DNA of 64,000 bases, taken from positions 59,739,067 through 59,803,066 of the forward strand of contig CM018698.1 in NCBI GenBank assembly GCA_009363875.1, given 5' to 3'. This stretch comes from Mikania micrantha (lineage: Eukaryota > Streptophyta > Magnoliopsida > Asterales > Asteraceae). Below are positions 25,934-36,500 of this stretch, piece by piece (the first letter of the stretch is position 1; every line of letters begins with the position of its first letter). Made by a program: the position numbers and the translations under genes. Under the pieces are notes generated by a model. The model searched no databases. It was given only the letters and a program-made list of their open reading frames with translations, and had not been told where the DNA came from.

Positions 25934-26350
25934 ATATAGACGTAGTTTACGCCTTATGGCCTATTAGATCTAGTTTCCTTATGTTTTTTTTAATTAATTG
26001 TGTAGGATTTCTATAATTTGGTTGATGTCTACCTGGATGCTGTGTTCTTTCCCAAATGTGTGGAGGACATCCAGACTTTCCAACAAGAGGGTTGGCATTA
26101 TGAGCTGAACAACCCTTCAGAAGAAATAACATACAAAGGTCCATATGAGTTTTCCTTTTCTATGTTATTAAGTCTAGTAATGTATTGACTCTTCATGTCT
26201 CCTGCAATATAGTTGTAGTGCTATATTCTAGCATAATTATTTTGTATGTTGCTATCTTGAGCATGTTAATCTAGTATCTTAAGAAATTGAAAATGGCGTG
26301 CATAATTTTGGTCTTAATCTTTTATAATGCTATTTTCAGGTGTTGTATTC

Positions 26351-26917
26351 CTCGGAAGTACGGAAGCGTCCAGGGAACCAGCTTCGGAAGCATTCTGGAA
26401 GCGGAAACGCCGGGGAAACGTATCCGCTTGCCGGAAGCGTTTCGGTCCAAGATCCCGTCCCATTTCTGGTCCGTTTCGAATTAATTTTAGGGTTTTATTT
26501 ATAAACCTTTCAAATTATAGAACCAGGTTCCATATTCTTCACGTACGTATCCATAGCTAATTCGACGTTCACGTACACGACAAACGCAGCGGGAAGCCTG
26601 CCAGCCTATTTGACCTTCACGTTCACCACTTCATTTTCAAGAATTCACGCGTAGGCTTGTGCGATTTCCATTGTAAGTAGCATAGATTACATATTGATAG
26701 ATGATAACTTGATCGGAAAATGGGTAGTCACTCGTCGTGAATTGAACGGTGGTTTATTGGTTTTGCCTTTTGGCCACATTGAAGACTCTGCTATTGTGCT
26801 GTGATGGAAAGAATAAAGAATGGAAATCTTATCCCTGCTTGAGCAGGGACTCTTGGATAGTGGGATCATGTAATATTATTATCTAAAATAATTGAAAAAT
26901 CAATTTACATAGAACAA
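26351..26917. other. Unassigned sequence replacing the rest of PreP
   Basis: Starts with a GC-rich block in which CGGAAGCG/CGGAAGC recurs about five times (26355-26445), then turns AT-rich. No protein similarity recognised. It directly follows the point where the PreP exon loses similarity, so it is the partner sequence of a rearrangement or the end of an unknown repeat. Confidence 0.4.
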
Positions 26918-27815
26918 GGTTTAAAAAAGCGGAAACGAGCCTCGAGGCGTTTTCTGTTAGCCTCACGAGGCGTAAGCCTCAAAACTATATTGAAATATAA
27001 CTAAAATTACAAATATATTTAATAAAAGTTGCAATTTAACAATAAAAGTGTCACAATTTAAACATCAAAATACTTCACAAGCAAAGTTAATAATGTTTTG
27101 AACTTCAAATGCTAAAAAATTCATCTTCCTCCCCATCAAAGTTAAACAGAACTTAAACTCAAACATAATCAAAATCAAACAAAAATCAGACATAAATCAA
27201 AATCAAAATTAAACAGAACTTAAACTCAAACATAATCAAAATCCAACAAAAATCAAACATAAATCATAATCAAAATCAAAAAGAAATGAAAGAAACCTGT
27301 GTAGATTGAGGAGTAAGGACCGATTGAAGGACCAATTGAAAGGAGTTGTCGATTGAGAAATGAGCCTGCTGAAGACCGCCGACTGAAGGACCTCTGAAGA
27401 CCGCCGATTGCTGAAGCACGCCGACCGCTGAAGCACGCCGACCGCCGAAGAACCGCCGAAGACCACCGAGCGCCTACTGCCGTTTTTGTGAGATTGGAAG
27501 TGAATTACGTGAGCGATTGAAGGAAAAATAGGGTTTTCAGATTATAATTTTACTTAAAAGGTCAAAAAAGGGTCAAAAAAATTACCAAAAAGGTCAAATT
27601 AACAGGTCAAAAAAAAAAATAGATGTCTGTGGTGAGGCTTAAGCCTCACCGCCTCGCCTCACCGCCTCTACGCCTCAACACGCCTCGGCCCGCCTTGACA
27701 CAACCGAGGCTTAAGTTCCAAATCACCTACCTGAGGCTAAGCCTCAAAGGCGTTTTCTGGCCGCCTCAGCCGAGGCGTACGCCTCGAGGCGCGCCTCACG
27801 GCGCCTTTTTAAACC
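26918..27815. mobile_element. GCCTC-rich element with inverted ends
   Basis: The left terminus GGTTTAAAAAAGCG and the right terminus CGCCTTTTTAAACC are inverted copies. Both are followed inward by clusters of GAGGCG/GCCTC (26938-26990 and 27630-27800). The middle is AT-rich with a repeated AAACTCAAACATAATCAAAA block (27150-27250). No transposase. I find no clear target duplication, so superfamily is not assigned. Confidence 0.6.
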
Positions 27816-28185
27816 ATGACATAGCCTAAAAGCATTAGTTCTAGATAGTAGTGTGATACTGTGGTTACATCCTAAGTTCTTTACACAGGTTTTAAATCTA
27901 AAACAAAGCTAGTAATCATTTATTTGTCTAGCAAAATTAACAGACCGAGAGATTTCAATCACATACTTTTCTAATTTAAAATTTTTGCTTACCTAGCTTT
28001 CATGATTTAATTACAACTGAGTAATTCTTTCCTAATTACAAGTTTTCATTACATAATACCTTCCTAATAGAAAGATTTTAAATACGTAACTTGCTAATGG
28101 GAATATTGCAATCACTCAATTTCTTAGTTATTGTCATTTCCTTTTTAGACTAATCTAAATAGTTTTTGTAAGAACTTAAACTAAC

Positions 28186-28713
28186 CTCCAAAGCATCGAG
28201 CTCTGTTGTTGGTGTATTTTCCTCTCTTTCATTACTAGCTCCCCCGAGATCCTTTTACAACACAAACACATTCAAATTAGAGCATAATTCGCTGTGTGTG
28301 CATGAGGGTTAAGATCTTATTACCTACTTGCTCAAGAAATCTCTCAACCCCCTTTTTTGATTTGAACACTTTGCCGGTTCCGGGTTGTATATAGTACTAC
28401 ACGATTGCATAATAATATTAATGATACAAAATGATAGTTGATGATAGAAGTTAAGCAATCTGAAATTACCTTGTTGTAGCCCTTTCCTTGGGTGCGTGTT
28501 TTTCTTCCCATCAACCATCCTGATGGAAGGCCTTCAGCTTGTACACGTTGCAATAATAATAATCCTCATTCAAGAATAATAGGATGAACAGAATCACACG
28601 AATACGAATGAATATTGTACCTTCCCTTGCCACGGGGCTGCATTTGCATTCCTCTTAGATTTCTTTTTATCTTCTTGGGTGGTCTCCAAACCTAAGGTTT
28701 TAATATCTGCCAT
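28186..28713 (-). pseudogene. Left-arm mirror copy of MBD exons
   Basis: Mirror image of the right-arm exons: exon 1 28713-28621, exon 2 28547-28470, exon 3 28396-28328 and exon 4 28251-28186. Two of the five arm differences destroy splicing signals here: the exon 2 acceptor reads GCAA instead of GCAG, and the last base of exon 3 before its donor is changed (GAGCAA/GTAGGT). This copy is therefore unlikely to be spliced like its partner, but its transcript would be fully complementary to it. Confidence 0.75.
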
Positions 28714-29378
28714 CACATCTTCAAATAATCCTCAATGTGAGCAAACGTGATTGCGGTGGCGACGTTAGAGAGAAAGGGTGATTGAGACTGATTCCGTCGG
28801 TGAACGGTGGTTGTGCGGGCCGTGAAAGGGTTAGTTATAATAAAAACTAAAAAGACTAAAAAGAGTTTTTAAACCGGTTTCTTATAGACACCACCGCACT
28901 CTAAACTTAAATCCACCAGCCCTACGCGTGACGGCGAATGTCGGGTTATTGGGATTAGTGTGTGGTGTTATATTTAGGATGGGTTGGATATTAGCTTGGG
29001 GAAATATTAAGTCCCAAAGCATCACGCTTAAATCTAGCTTGAGCTTGAGCAAACGCTTAAATCTAGGCGTGACGCTTTGGGACTTAATATTTCCCCAAGC
29101 TAATATCCAACCCATCCTAAATATAACACCACACTAATCCCAATAACCCGACATTCGCCGTCACGCGTAGGGCTGGTGGATTTAAGTTTAGAGTGCGGTG
29201 GTGTCTATAAGAAACCGGTTTAAAAACTCTTTTTAGTCTTTTTAGTTTTTATTATAACTAACCCTTTCACGGCCCGCACAACCACCGTTCACCGACGGAA
29301 TCAGTCTCAATCACCCTTTCTCTCTAACGTCGCCACCGCAATCACGTTTGCTCACATTGAGGATTATTTGAAGATGTG

Positions 29379-29906
29379 ATGGCAGATATTAAAACCTTAG
29401 GTTTGGAGACCACCCAAGAAGATAAAAAGAAATCTAAGAGGAATGCAAATGCAGCCCCGTGGCAAGGGAAGGTACAATATTCATTCGTATTCGTGTGATT
29501 CTGTTCATCCTATTATTCTTGAATGAGGATTATTATTATTGCAGCGTGTACAAGCTGAAGGCCTTCCATCAGGATGGTTGATGGGAAGAAAAACACGCAC
29601 CCAAGGAAAGGGCTACAACAAGGTAATTTCAGATTGCTTAACTTCTATCATCAACTATCATTTTGTATCATTAATATTATTATGCAATCGTGTAGTACTA
29701 TATACAACCCGGAACCGGCAAAGTGTTCAAATCAAAAAAGGGGGTTGAGAGATTTCTTGAGCAGGTAGGTAATAAGATCTTAACCCTCATGCACACACAG
29801 CGAATTATGCTCTAATTTGAATGTGTTTGTGTTGTAAAAGGATCTCGGGGGAGCTAGTAATGAAAGAGAGGAAGATACACCAACAACAGAGCTCGATGCT
29901 TTGGAG
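29379..29906 (+). CDS. Methyl-CpG-binding-domain (MBD) exons, 5' part of a predicted chimeric gene
   Basis: Four exons, all in phase 0 with GT-AG borders: 29379-29471 (start ATG, Lys-rich, ends APWQGK), 29545-29622 (GLPSGWLMGRKTRTQGKGY), 29696-29764 (YYIQPGTGKVFKSKKGVER, then FLEQ) and 29841-29906 (acidic, DLGGASNEREEDTP). Exons 2-3 together make a typical plant MBD: GLP.GW, basic loop, YY..P.TGK.F.SKK.V..FL. MBD proteins bind methylated CpG or act as chromatin adaptors in the nucleus; whether this one keeps methyl-CpG binding cannot be judged. The next in-phase exon starts at 30252 and is haspin. The exons lie wholly in the right palindrome arm, so they were probably copied here from another locus. 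Confidence 0.65.
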
Positions 29907-30251
29907 GTTAGTTTAAGTTCTTACAAAAACTATTTAGATTAGTCTAAAAAGGAAATGACAATAACTAAGAAATTGAGTGATTGCAATATTCCCATTAGCA
30001 AGTTACGTATTTAAAATCTTTCTATTAGGAAGGTATTATGTAATGAAAACTTGTAATTAGGAAAGAATTACTCAGTTGTAATTAAATCATGAAAGCTAGG
30101 TAAGCAAAAATTTTAAATTAGAAAAGTATGTGATTGAAATCTCTCGGTCTGTTAATTTTGCTAGACAAATAAATGATTACTAGCTTTGTTTTAGATTTAA
30201 AACCTGTGTAAAGAACTTAGGATGTAACCATAGTATCACACTACTATCTAG

Positions 30252-33200
30252 GAGGTGGATGCATTCGAATTGTTAGAGGAAAGCCCTTCAAAACAAAACC
30301 TGGGTTATGGGCAACAAAAAGTGTGTTCTTCCATCACATATATCAACTGTGTTGAGGAAGTGGTTGCATAAACACAGCAGTCGTGCTCCCTCTGCTTCAC
30401 TTTCTAAGATCTTAGAAACTTCAGAGCTATCCAGGGATTCTTTTCATAATGGTGTTTTGAATTTCTCTAGTCAAAATGAATTTAGCTCAAGTTTCATTGG
30501 TTCTACACACACAATTGAAACTGTGGATGAAAAAGATTCTGAAGATGTAGATTTTGCAATTCGTAATCTCTCTTTATCATCACAAGACTCTGCCTTGGAT
30601 GAACATTGGGATCCAGTATTGGAACTGTTAAAAATTTGTGGGCAGTCTTCTCCGTTAACATTTTCTGATGTGATATCTGAGCATTGGTTGGTTTCTCTAT
30701 TAAAATGTTAATCGAATGAATTTGGATTTGATGATCGTGCCAATATATTTAACGCATGAATCTTTTGTAAATACAGTGACGTCTAAAGTATAGCCAAGGT
30801 AGGTGAAGGTACATATGGAGAAGTTCTTATTGCTGGTCAAACTGTCTGCAAAATTGTTCCATTTGACGGTGACTCATTAGTAAATGGAGAAATTCAAAAG
30901 GTACTTCTTTTTGAAGTTATTAACCTTCCCTGTTTTGTGACTTTGTGTAATAGATTTTGTACCATAGTTATTCATTGGTGTTTATAGCTACGCTCCTAAT
31001 TTTGACAAATAATTTGCACTATGATGAGAATACCGAGTGTTGGGTTCTATTTTGGATGATGGTTTAATAGGTTGGTGTCTGTTTTACTTTAACCTGGTGT
31101 TCTTATTGTGCTATAGAAAGCTGAAGAATTACTTGAGGAAGTTATGCTTTCCCTGACCCTGAATGAATTAAGGGGAAATGATACTCTTATTCAGAATGTT
31201 TGTCCTACCTTCATACAGACTTTAAGGTAAATCTTCCATTACATGTTTATTTCAACGAGAATACATATGCATACACAAACTCATGCTGGGGGCTACTAGA
31301 AAAACTGTGTGTGCACTGATTTACAGCCGTTAGATGGTCAGCTTATTTAACTGAACGATTTAGAATGCTAGTAGAGTTGTATACTACTGATATTCATCAG
31401 GTTGTTTTAATTTTTGACACAGTTAAACCATTTGTCTTAATCTTAGAGGTGAACGCATGATTTTATCTTTTTTATTTTTGTTTTGTAAATTTTTAATCAG
31501 CAACCACTTGATATAGTGTTTGCTTATAGGTGTTCTTATTTGTCTGGCTTAGTAACTTGTATGATCAGGCTTATGTAAGCTATGGACTTACAACTGATAA
31601 TTGCACGCATTTGATTCCCATATATGCAGTTTAAGGGTGTGTGATGGTCCTTATGATGATGCCATGATTAGAGCATGGGAAGAATGGGACAAGAAGCACT
31701 TTTCAGGGAATGATAATCCTATCGACTTTGCTGAGAATCAGGTTTCAGATTATTATGATAAGGATTCTTTTGCTATTTTTCTTGGAAAAAAAAAATCTTC
31801 TAACATTCATGCATTTTTACCTCAGCGTTTTGTTGTGTTTGTACAAGAATATGGAGGTCAGGATCTGGAGAGGTTTGTGCTACTGAATTTTAAAGAAGCA
31901 TGCAGTTTGCTAGTTCAAGTATGTTCATTCATGGTGACCTTTATCTATGTATGACTCGGTCAGGGATACATTTTATCTCTTAATGGTCAAACATCCTAAA
32001 ATGGAGATGGGTTGAAACTCACTTAAAGTGTCCTTTTAATGCATGCAACCTACTTATGATTTATTCAAAACGTTAGACTATTACTATAATATACATATAT
32101 ATTTTGTCTTTGTGATTATCTTTAACATACCATTTATATGTATATATATACGTGTGTGTGTGTGTGTAAAGTTCAGGTCTAGTCAAGTTTAACTTGATTC
32201 TCGCCAAAGAGATATTACTTTTGATTTGCCATTCAACTCTTTCATTTTGACTTCTAGGTGCACTAACTTTGTTCTAACAGCTAATAAAACCGGTATTTAG
32301 GTTACTATGGCTTTGGCGGTGGCAGAAGCTGCTTTTGAGTTTGAACATAGAGATTTGCACTGGTTTAGTAACTGTCATCATCTGTTTTCAGTTATACATT
32401 TATCATGGGTGGTGCCGTGGTGGTTTATTAAGTTTTTGTCAACTGTTTATTACATACATATGTATAGGGGCAATATCTTGTGCCGAAATGGTTCAGAAAC
32501 ATTGCAGTTCATTCTTGATGGGAAAAAAATGCATGTCAAGACATACGGAATGGTGGCATCAATAATTGATTTTACACTCTCGAGGATGAAAAAAGGTACT
32601 CTTGTTGTGTGTTGTATGACTATAACTATATCCAAGCGATGTCACATTATGTCTTGTTGGCAGGTGAAAGTATTATTTTTCTAGATCTATCCTTGGACCC
32701 AGGACTGTTTGAAGGCCCAAAAGGAGATAAACAGGTACCTGCAAGAAACAAGTTACTAATATCTACTAGCAGTTTCTTTCTAAAGTTTCATTTTTTTAAA
32801 TATTGTGTGCAGTCAGAAACCTATCGGAAAATGAAACAAGTTACAGAAGATTGCTGGGAGGGAAGGTATGATAAACTAGCTGGAATTGACTAATCTGTAT
32901 ATCTACTACGGTAGCTTTATAATGTGGGTAATTTTTGGGATCAAGTTGAAACAATTAACAAGAATTTTGGTCCAAAACTTAAAAATTTCATACGCTGTCA
33001 AAATATGTTTACAAACAAAAACTATAATAATCTTCCCGTGACATTCTCGTTTTTTTTTACTGAAAACACTTTCGTTGACTTTGAGACCAGTTGATAGACT
33101 AATGGGTCAAAAGTGTTATAACTGGTTTTCTTTGACCATACAGTTTCCCCAAGACGAATGTGTTGTGGTTGCAATACCTCGTTGACATACTATTGCAGAA

Positions 33201-33406
33201 GAAAGAGTATGTAAGTCCTTATGAGTAATAATTCATTGCTGCTGTATGTAATATGACATTGTTGAACTTTGAATGTTTGATAGGATCGAACGTCTAGAGA
33301 CAAGAGGGAGTTACGTTCATTCAAAAAACATTTACATGGGTACAAGTCTGCCAAAGAATCAGTGTTCGACCCTTTCTTTAGTGATCTAATTGCTGCTACT
33401 GTTTAA
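30252..33406 (+). pseudogene. HASPIN: Haspin-type histone H3 kinase, damaged 5' part
   Basis: Haspin phosphorylates histone H3 on Thr3 (plants also Thr11) at mitosis. Exons: 30252-30686, 30777-30900, 31117-31226, 31630-31741, 31826-31918, 32301-32362, 32468-32595, 32664-32734, 32813-32865, 33144-33210 and 33284-33406 (TAA). Visible motifs: DAFELLEESPS, glycine loop GEGTYGE, VCKIVP (lysine), EHRDLHWGN (catalytic loop), IIDFTLSR (DFT in place of DFG, as in plant haspins), FLDLSLDP, GPKGDKQSETYRKM, DPFFSDL end. All kinase-domain introns keep GT-AG borders. Damage: a frameshift near 30,290-30,300 between ELLEESPS and the frame carrying LPSHISTVLRKWL, and a TAA at 30784-30786 just before the glycine loop. 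Use of the AG at 30787-30788 as acceptor would skip that stop in frame. The usual N-terminal exon(s) are missing. It may be a pseudogene or a truncated but transcribed kinase. Confidence 0.85.
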
Positions 33407-34343
33407 GAATAATATCAAGTGTATGTATAGCAAACACAATTTGCCAAGTTTCTTTTAGGTTGTCAATTCTTATTACATGCATCATCTTGTTTTTCCTTTT
33501 TTTTTTTTCTGACAAAAGATGGGATTTGAAGTAAAATGATGGAAACACCCATATTTCATTCTGTAAATTTATGTATAATATATGGAATCACTGTTCACCC
33601 CATATAAATATTTTAATATATTTGAAAAAGATTGTAAGTGGATGAGAGAGAAAACTATAATGATAAAGGTATAAAAAGTATTATTTAATAAAAACAGAGC
33701 AAGAAAAGGTAATAGTTTTTAATGTAATTATATGGATATGGAAAGAAATGAGATGTGAATACTATAAAGGTAAATACATAAGATGTACTTTCTTGGTTCT
33801 AAATTAAATGTATTTTTCTTTGTAGAAATGAATGATTATTCAGCTCTGTTGTGTTGTACAAAAGAGCCACACATTTAATCTAGAAAACAATGAAAATAAT
33901 TTCCATTCGGTGTAAGTAATAATATTTTTAAAAAATAGATTTTAAAAATCTCAAATTTGCTCAATTGGCTCGCAAAGGTCCAAACTTAACATATTATTTT
34001 TAGAGGTCTTAAGTTTCAAACTAATTTTCACTAAAGGTACACTGTTAATTTTATTTAACTTTCGTTAAATTTTCTGACCTGGCAGATTATTTTTTAATAT
34101 AGAAGCCCTAGCTGAAGCCCTAACCTGAACTATCTTTTTCCTCTGATCAAAGCCCTAATTTGGGTGTGCGATCGGGTGGGCTGCACGATGAGGAACTACA
34201 AGCAAGCCGATGGAAAGTTTCATAAGTGTTGGTGGTGGATGATGATGGCAAACGATGCTGGTGGTGGTGGTGTGGGTGATGGCAGAGATGGTGTGGGGAA
34301 GGTGGTGGTTCTGATAGGTGGTGGTCATGGTGTGGGGGTGGGA
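33407..34343. other. Downstream intergenic region
   Basis: AT-rich 3' flank of haspin, then from about 34,190 a GGT/GTG-rich stretch. No gene recognised; the overlapping short frames on both strands at 34,155-34,700 follow from the biased composition. Confidence 0.45.
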
Positions 34344-34472
34344 GTATATGTGTGGGCCCCTATCACAACTAAAAGTCCTCGCGATACAACTCATTTCATT
34401 TATGTATGGACATGCTTTATCATTATATGTATATGTGTGGGCCCCTATCACAACTAAAAGTCCTCGCGATAC
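34344..34472. repeat. 44 bp direct repeat
   Basis: 34344-34387 and 34429-34472 are identical (start GTATATGTGTGGGCCCC, end CTCGCGATAC), 85 bases apart. Confidence 0.85.
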
Positions 34473-34559
34473 TCCTCGGACCGTTAATAGCATAACGCCT
34501 AGCATGGTAATCTTGAATAGTACTATTGGGCCTGACAAGCCCCACTACACCTGACTGGA

Positions 34560-35197
34560 GGTCGGAACAGTGCAATATTGACCAACACTTTGCCATAGTC
34601 TTGTGATGGACATGGCGGGAGGCACCAACTGTCAGCTTCGGTACCATCCACAATATAATATAACTGTATTGACTAGCTTTCAATCGATACTGCATTGTAA
34701 TGATACGTAGATAACAACTCTCACTTTAAACATTGGATGTTTATTGCTTATGATAAACCTGTGCTCTCACCAACCATTGTGTTGACCCTTTTACTCGCAT
34801 GTTTTCTCACGTAACTAAGGCACGCGCACTTGAGGATAGGATGCTAGGCCGGAGTCGCATTCATCTGCTTAAGTGTCTTAGGATGTCGAGAACAATCATC
34901 ATTTTGGTTATTTGTGTATTGTTAAACAATTTAAATCGCTTCCGCAACTATTGTTACTTATCATTTTGAAAACGGTTTTAAATTAACGCTTCCGCAAATT
35001 ATGAATGTTAAACTGTTTTGTTAACTTATACTTTACTTTCGCAACTCTGATATTACTAAACTATTTTATCCAAATTATTGGATGTACGTGCGTAATCAGA
35101 CATATGGGTCTCGCATGTTGTGTGACCGGAGACTGCGATCCTGACAATCTGTTGTTGCTCGCGCCCCAGAAGGGACGGGATTTCTCGGGGTGCGACA
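34560..35197 (-). mobile_element. LTR remnant related to the long TGTCACACCCC LTRs
   Basis: Ends on the plus strand in CTCGGGGTGCGACA, so on the minus strand it starts TGTCGCACCCCGAG. Inside, CAACCATTGTGTTGACCC and ATGTTTTCTCACGTAAC match the corresponding segment of the 1-3405 and 4623-9201 LTRs loosely. The left limit is uncertain. Confidence 0.45.
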
Positions 35198-35495
35198 ACA
35201 TACCACTACAATTTTGGCCTTTTGATTTCACTACCACCACCACCACCACTTATCTAATCAATCGCTTACCAACCACCATACTCCAAAATGACTCTCCTTA
35301 TCTTCGTCTCTTTCACAATCTTCTAAACTATGACAAACTTCGAAGTTTTGGTTGTTTGGCTTATCCTTGGCTCCGCCCTTACTCCACCCACAAACTTCAA
35401 CCCCGTTCCAAACCTTGCATCTTTGTAGGATATGCACCTTCCCAAAGCGCATACTATCTTCTTGATCCACTCACCAACAGAGTTTATAAATCCCG
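35198..35495 (+). pseudogene. Copia integrase C-terminal fragment
   Basis: Encodes about 98 residues typical of the end of Ty1/copia integrase: IPLQFWPFDF, TYLINRLPTTILQ, LRSFGCLAYPWLRPY, KPCIFVGYAPSQSAYYL and DPLTNRVYKSR. A CCA/ACC run near 35,232 encodes a stretch of threonines. Both ends are abrupt and abut LTR-type termini, so this is the visible remainder of a copia element buried by later insertions. Confidence 0.85.
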
Positions 35496-36480
35496 TGTGA
35501 CACCCGTCAAAACGGTCAACACTACTTAACTTCTTAAGTACGTTAGTAGGATTAATAACGCACTTACACGACGCAATTAGACAAGGATTAATTATTAAAC
35601 AAGAAATGATGACGACTATGTCTAAACTTGAAAACACTATATGATCTATGATGAATACTCATGGGTGATGTCATATATGGTCTACGATAATTAAGTTCGA
35701 TGGTTTTAATATTTTTACGTAAACATGTCAATAAACAACGAAAACTGTTGATGCATATATTTGTCATATATTGTATGGCCGTCACTAGTCGAATAGTATA
35801 GTTGGCATTGTATAGACACCTATTGTAAACGCATGAGACTGAGCATTCGTAGGAGCATATACGGATGAAATTGTGTAGTGCGATTGAATTGAGTGGTCCA
35901 GTCGCACGACTGGAAAGGTCCATTCGCACGACTGGGCTTAGTGTCCCAGTCGCACGAGTGAAGTAGGCCCAGTCGCACGACTGGGCCTGCAGCCTATATA
36001 TACCCAGTCTCATGTGTATGTTGGGTTAAGGTTTTGGTTCCCGGTGCCTAGGTGTTGTCCGGATGAGAGGGGAGACTATGCTCAGTCTCCCCTTGCCAAT
36101 AGATCGTTATTTCCCTGTTTAACAACCTTGTAATCGTTCGTTTATCAGTAATATTATCGTTCGTTTGCTTGATTGTTGTTCGTTTATCTATTGGTTTATC
36201 CTTCCGTCTAGAACGCGGTCTCGGTTCGCATCGATCCAATGACTTCACAAAAACAATCCGATATACTTTTCCGGATAACATCAAGTCATACAATAAGCTA
36301 CGTTAAGCTTATAAAACGTCAAGAACAAGTAATCATAGGACCAGTAAATCTCATCAATGATAATGAATACGCAAAAGCAAACAAACAATCAAGTATCTAA
36401 AGTATGATATATACATGTATGGTGGTTCGTTTAAAGCACTTATTATATATATACAAGAATTAAGCATACATGCATACATA
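35496..36480 (+). mobile_element. Probable LTR with own promoter
   Basis: Starts TGTGACACCCGTC directly after the copia fragment. It contains a cluster of four palindromic boxes and a TATA box (see promoter entry) and a leader-like stretch after it. The 3' end is not clear; simple CATA repeats begin near 36,465. Confidence 0.45.
35898..36002 (+). promoter_or_regulatory. Four palindromic boxes upstream of a TATA box
   Basis: CCAGTCGCACGACTGG at 35898-35913 and 35969-35984, with two variants at 35920-35935 and 35946-35960, then TATATATA at 35995-36002. Each box is an inverted repeat of CCAGTCG around CA, a shape that suits a dimeric transcription factor. Function is inferred from position only. 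Confidence 0.5.
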
Positions 36481-36500
36481 CATACATATATATATATATA

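Larger units (their letters stand above)
16779..26350 (+). pseudogene. PREP: Presequence protease (PreP) 5' gene fragment, interrupted by retrotransposons
   Basis: PreP is the M16C zinc metalloprotease that degrades cleaved transit peptides inside mitochondria and chloroplasts. Exons: 16779-17031 (85-residue Ser/Arg-rich dual-targeting presequence), 17346-17529 (GFEKVSE, KKTGCEVMSV, VFGVVFRTPP), 18244-18418 (inverted zinc motif HILEH in GIPHILEHSVLCGS, then FVELLKGSLHTFLNAFTYPD), 26006-26138 (DFYNLVDVYLDAVFFPKC, HYELNN) and 26340-26350 (GVVF). Similarity to PreP stops at 26,350 after the codons for VVF, where the family continues NEMKG, and nothing downstream resumes it. The protein normally has about 1,000 residues; roughly 185 are encoded. 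Exon 3 lacks an AG acceptor: the two bases before it (18242-18243) are AT. A copia element occupies intron 3. I read this as a non-functional fragment; whether a full copy exists elsewhere cannot be seen. Confidence 0.88.
27841..30251. repeat. Near-perfect palindrome, 1.19 kb arms
   Basis: Left arm 27841-29027 and right arm 29067-30251 are inverted copies separated by a 39 bp spacer. By eye I find five single-base differences, all transitions, and one 2 bp TG indel near 28,960, or about 99.5% identity. Each arm contains the same 5' region and four exons of an MBD-type gene. The left arm ends in CTAGATAG and the right arm in CTATCTAG; beyond them the sequences are unrelated, and on the right the next base begins a haspin exon. 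No terminal target duplication is evident. Confidence 0.95.

Noticed and set aside
28882..29137. Two nearly identical short frames on opposite strands at the palindrome centre
   Set aside because: They are the same 5' non-coding sequence read from each arm; the identity comes from the palindrome.
34155..34695. Overlapping frames on both strands, some His/Thr- or Gly/Val-rich
   Set aside because: Produced by GGTGGTGGT-type low-complexity sequence and a 44 bp repeat; no splice or domain evidence.
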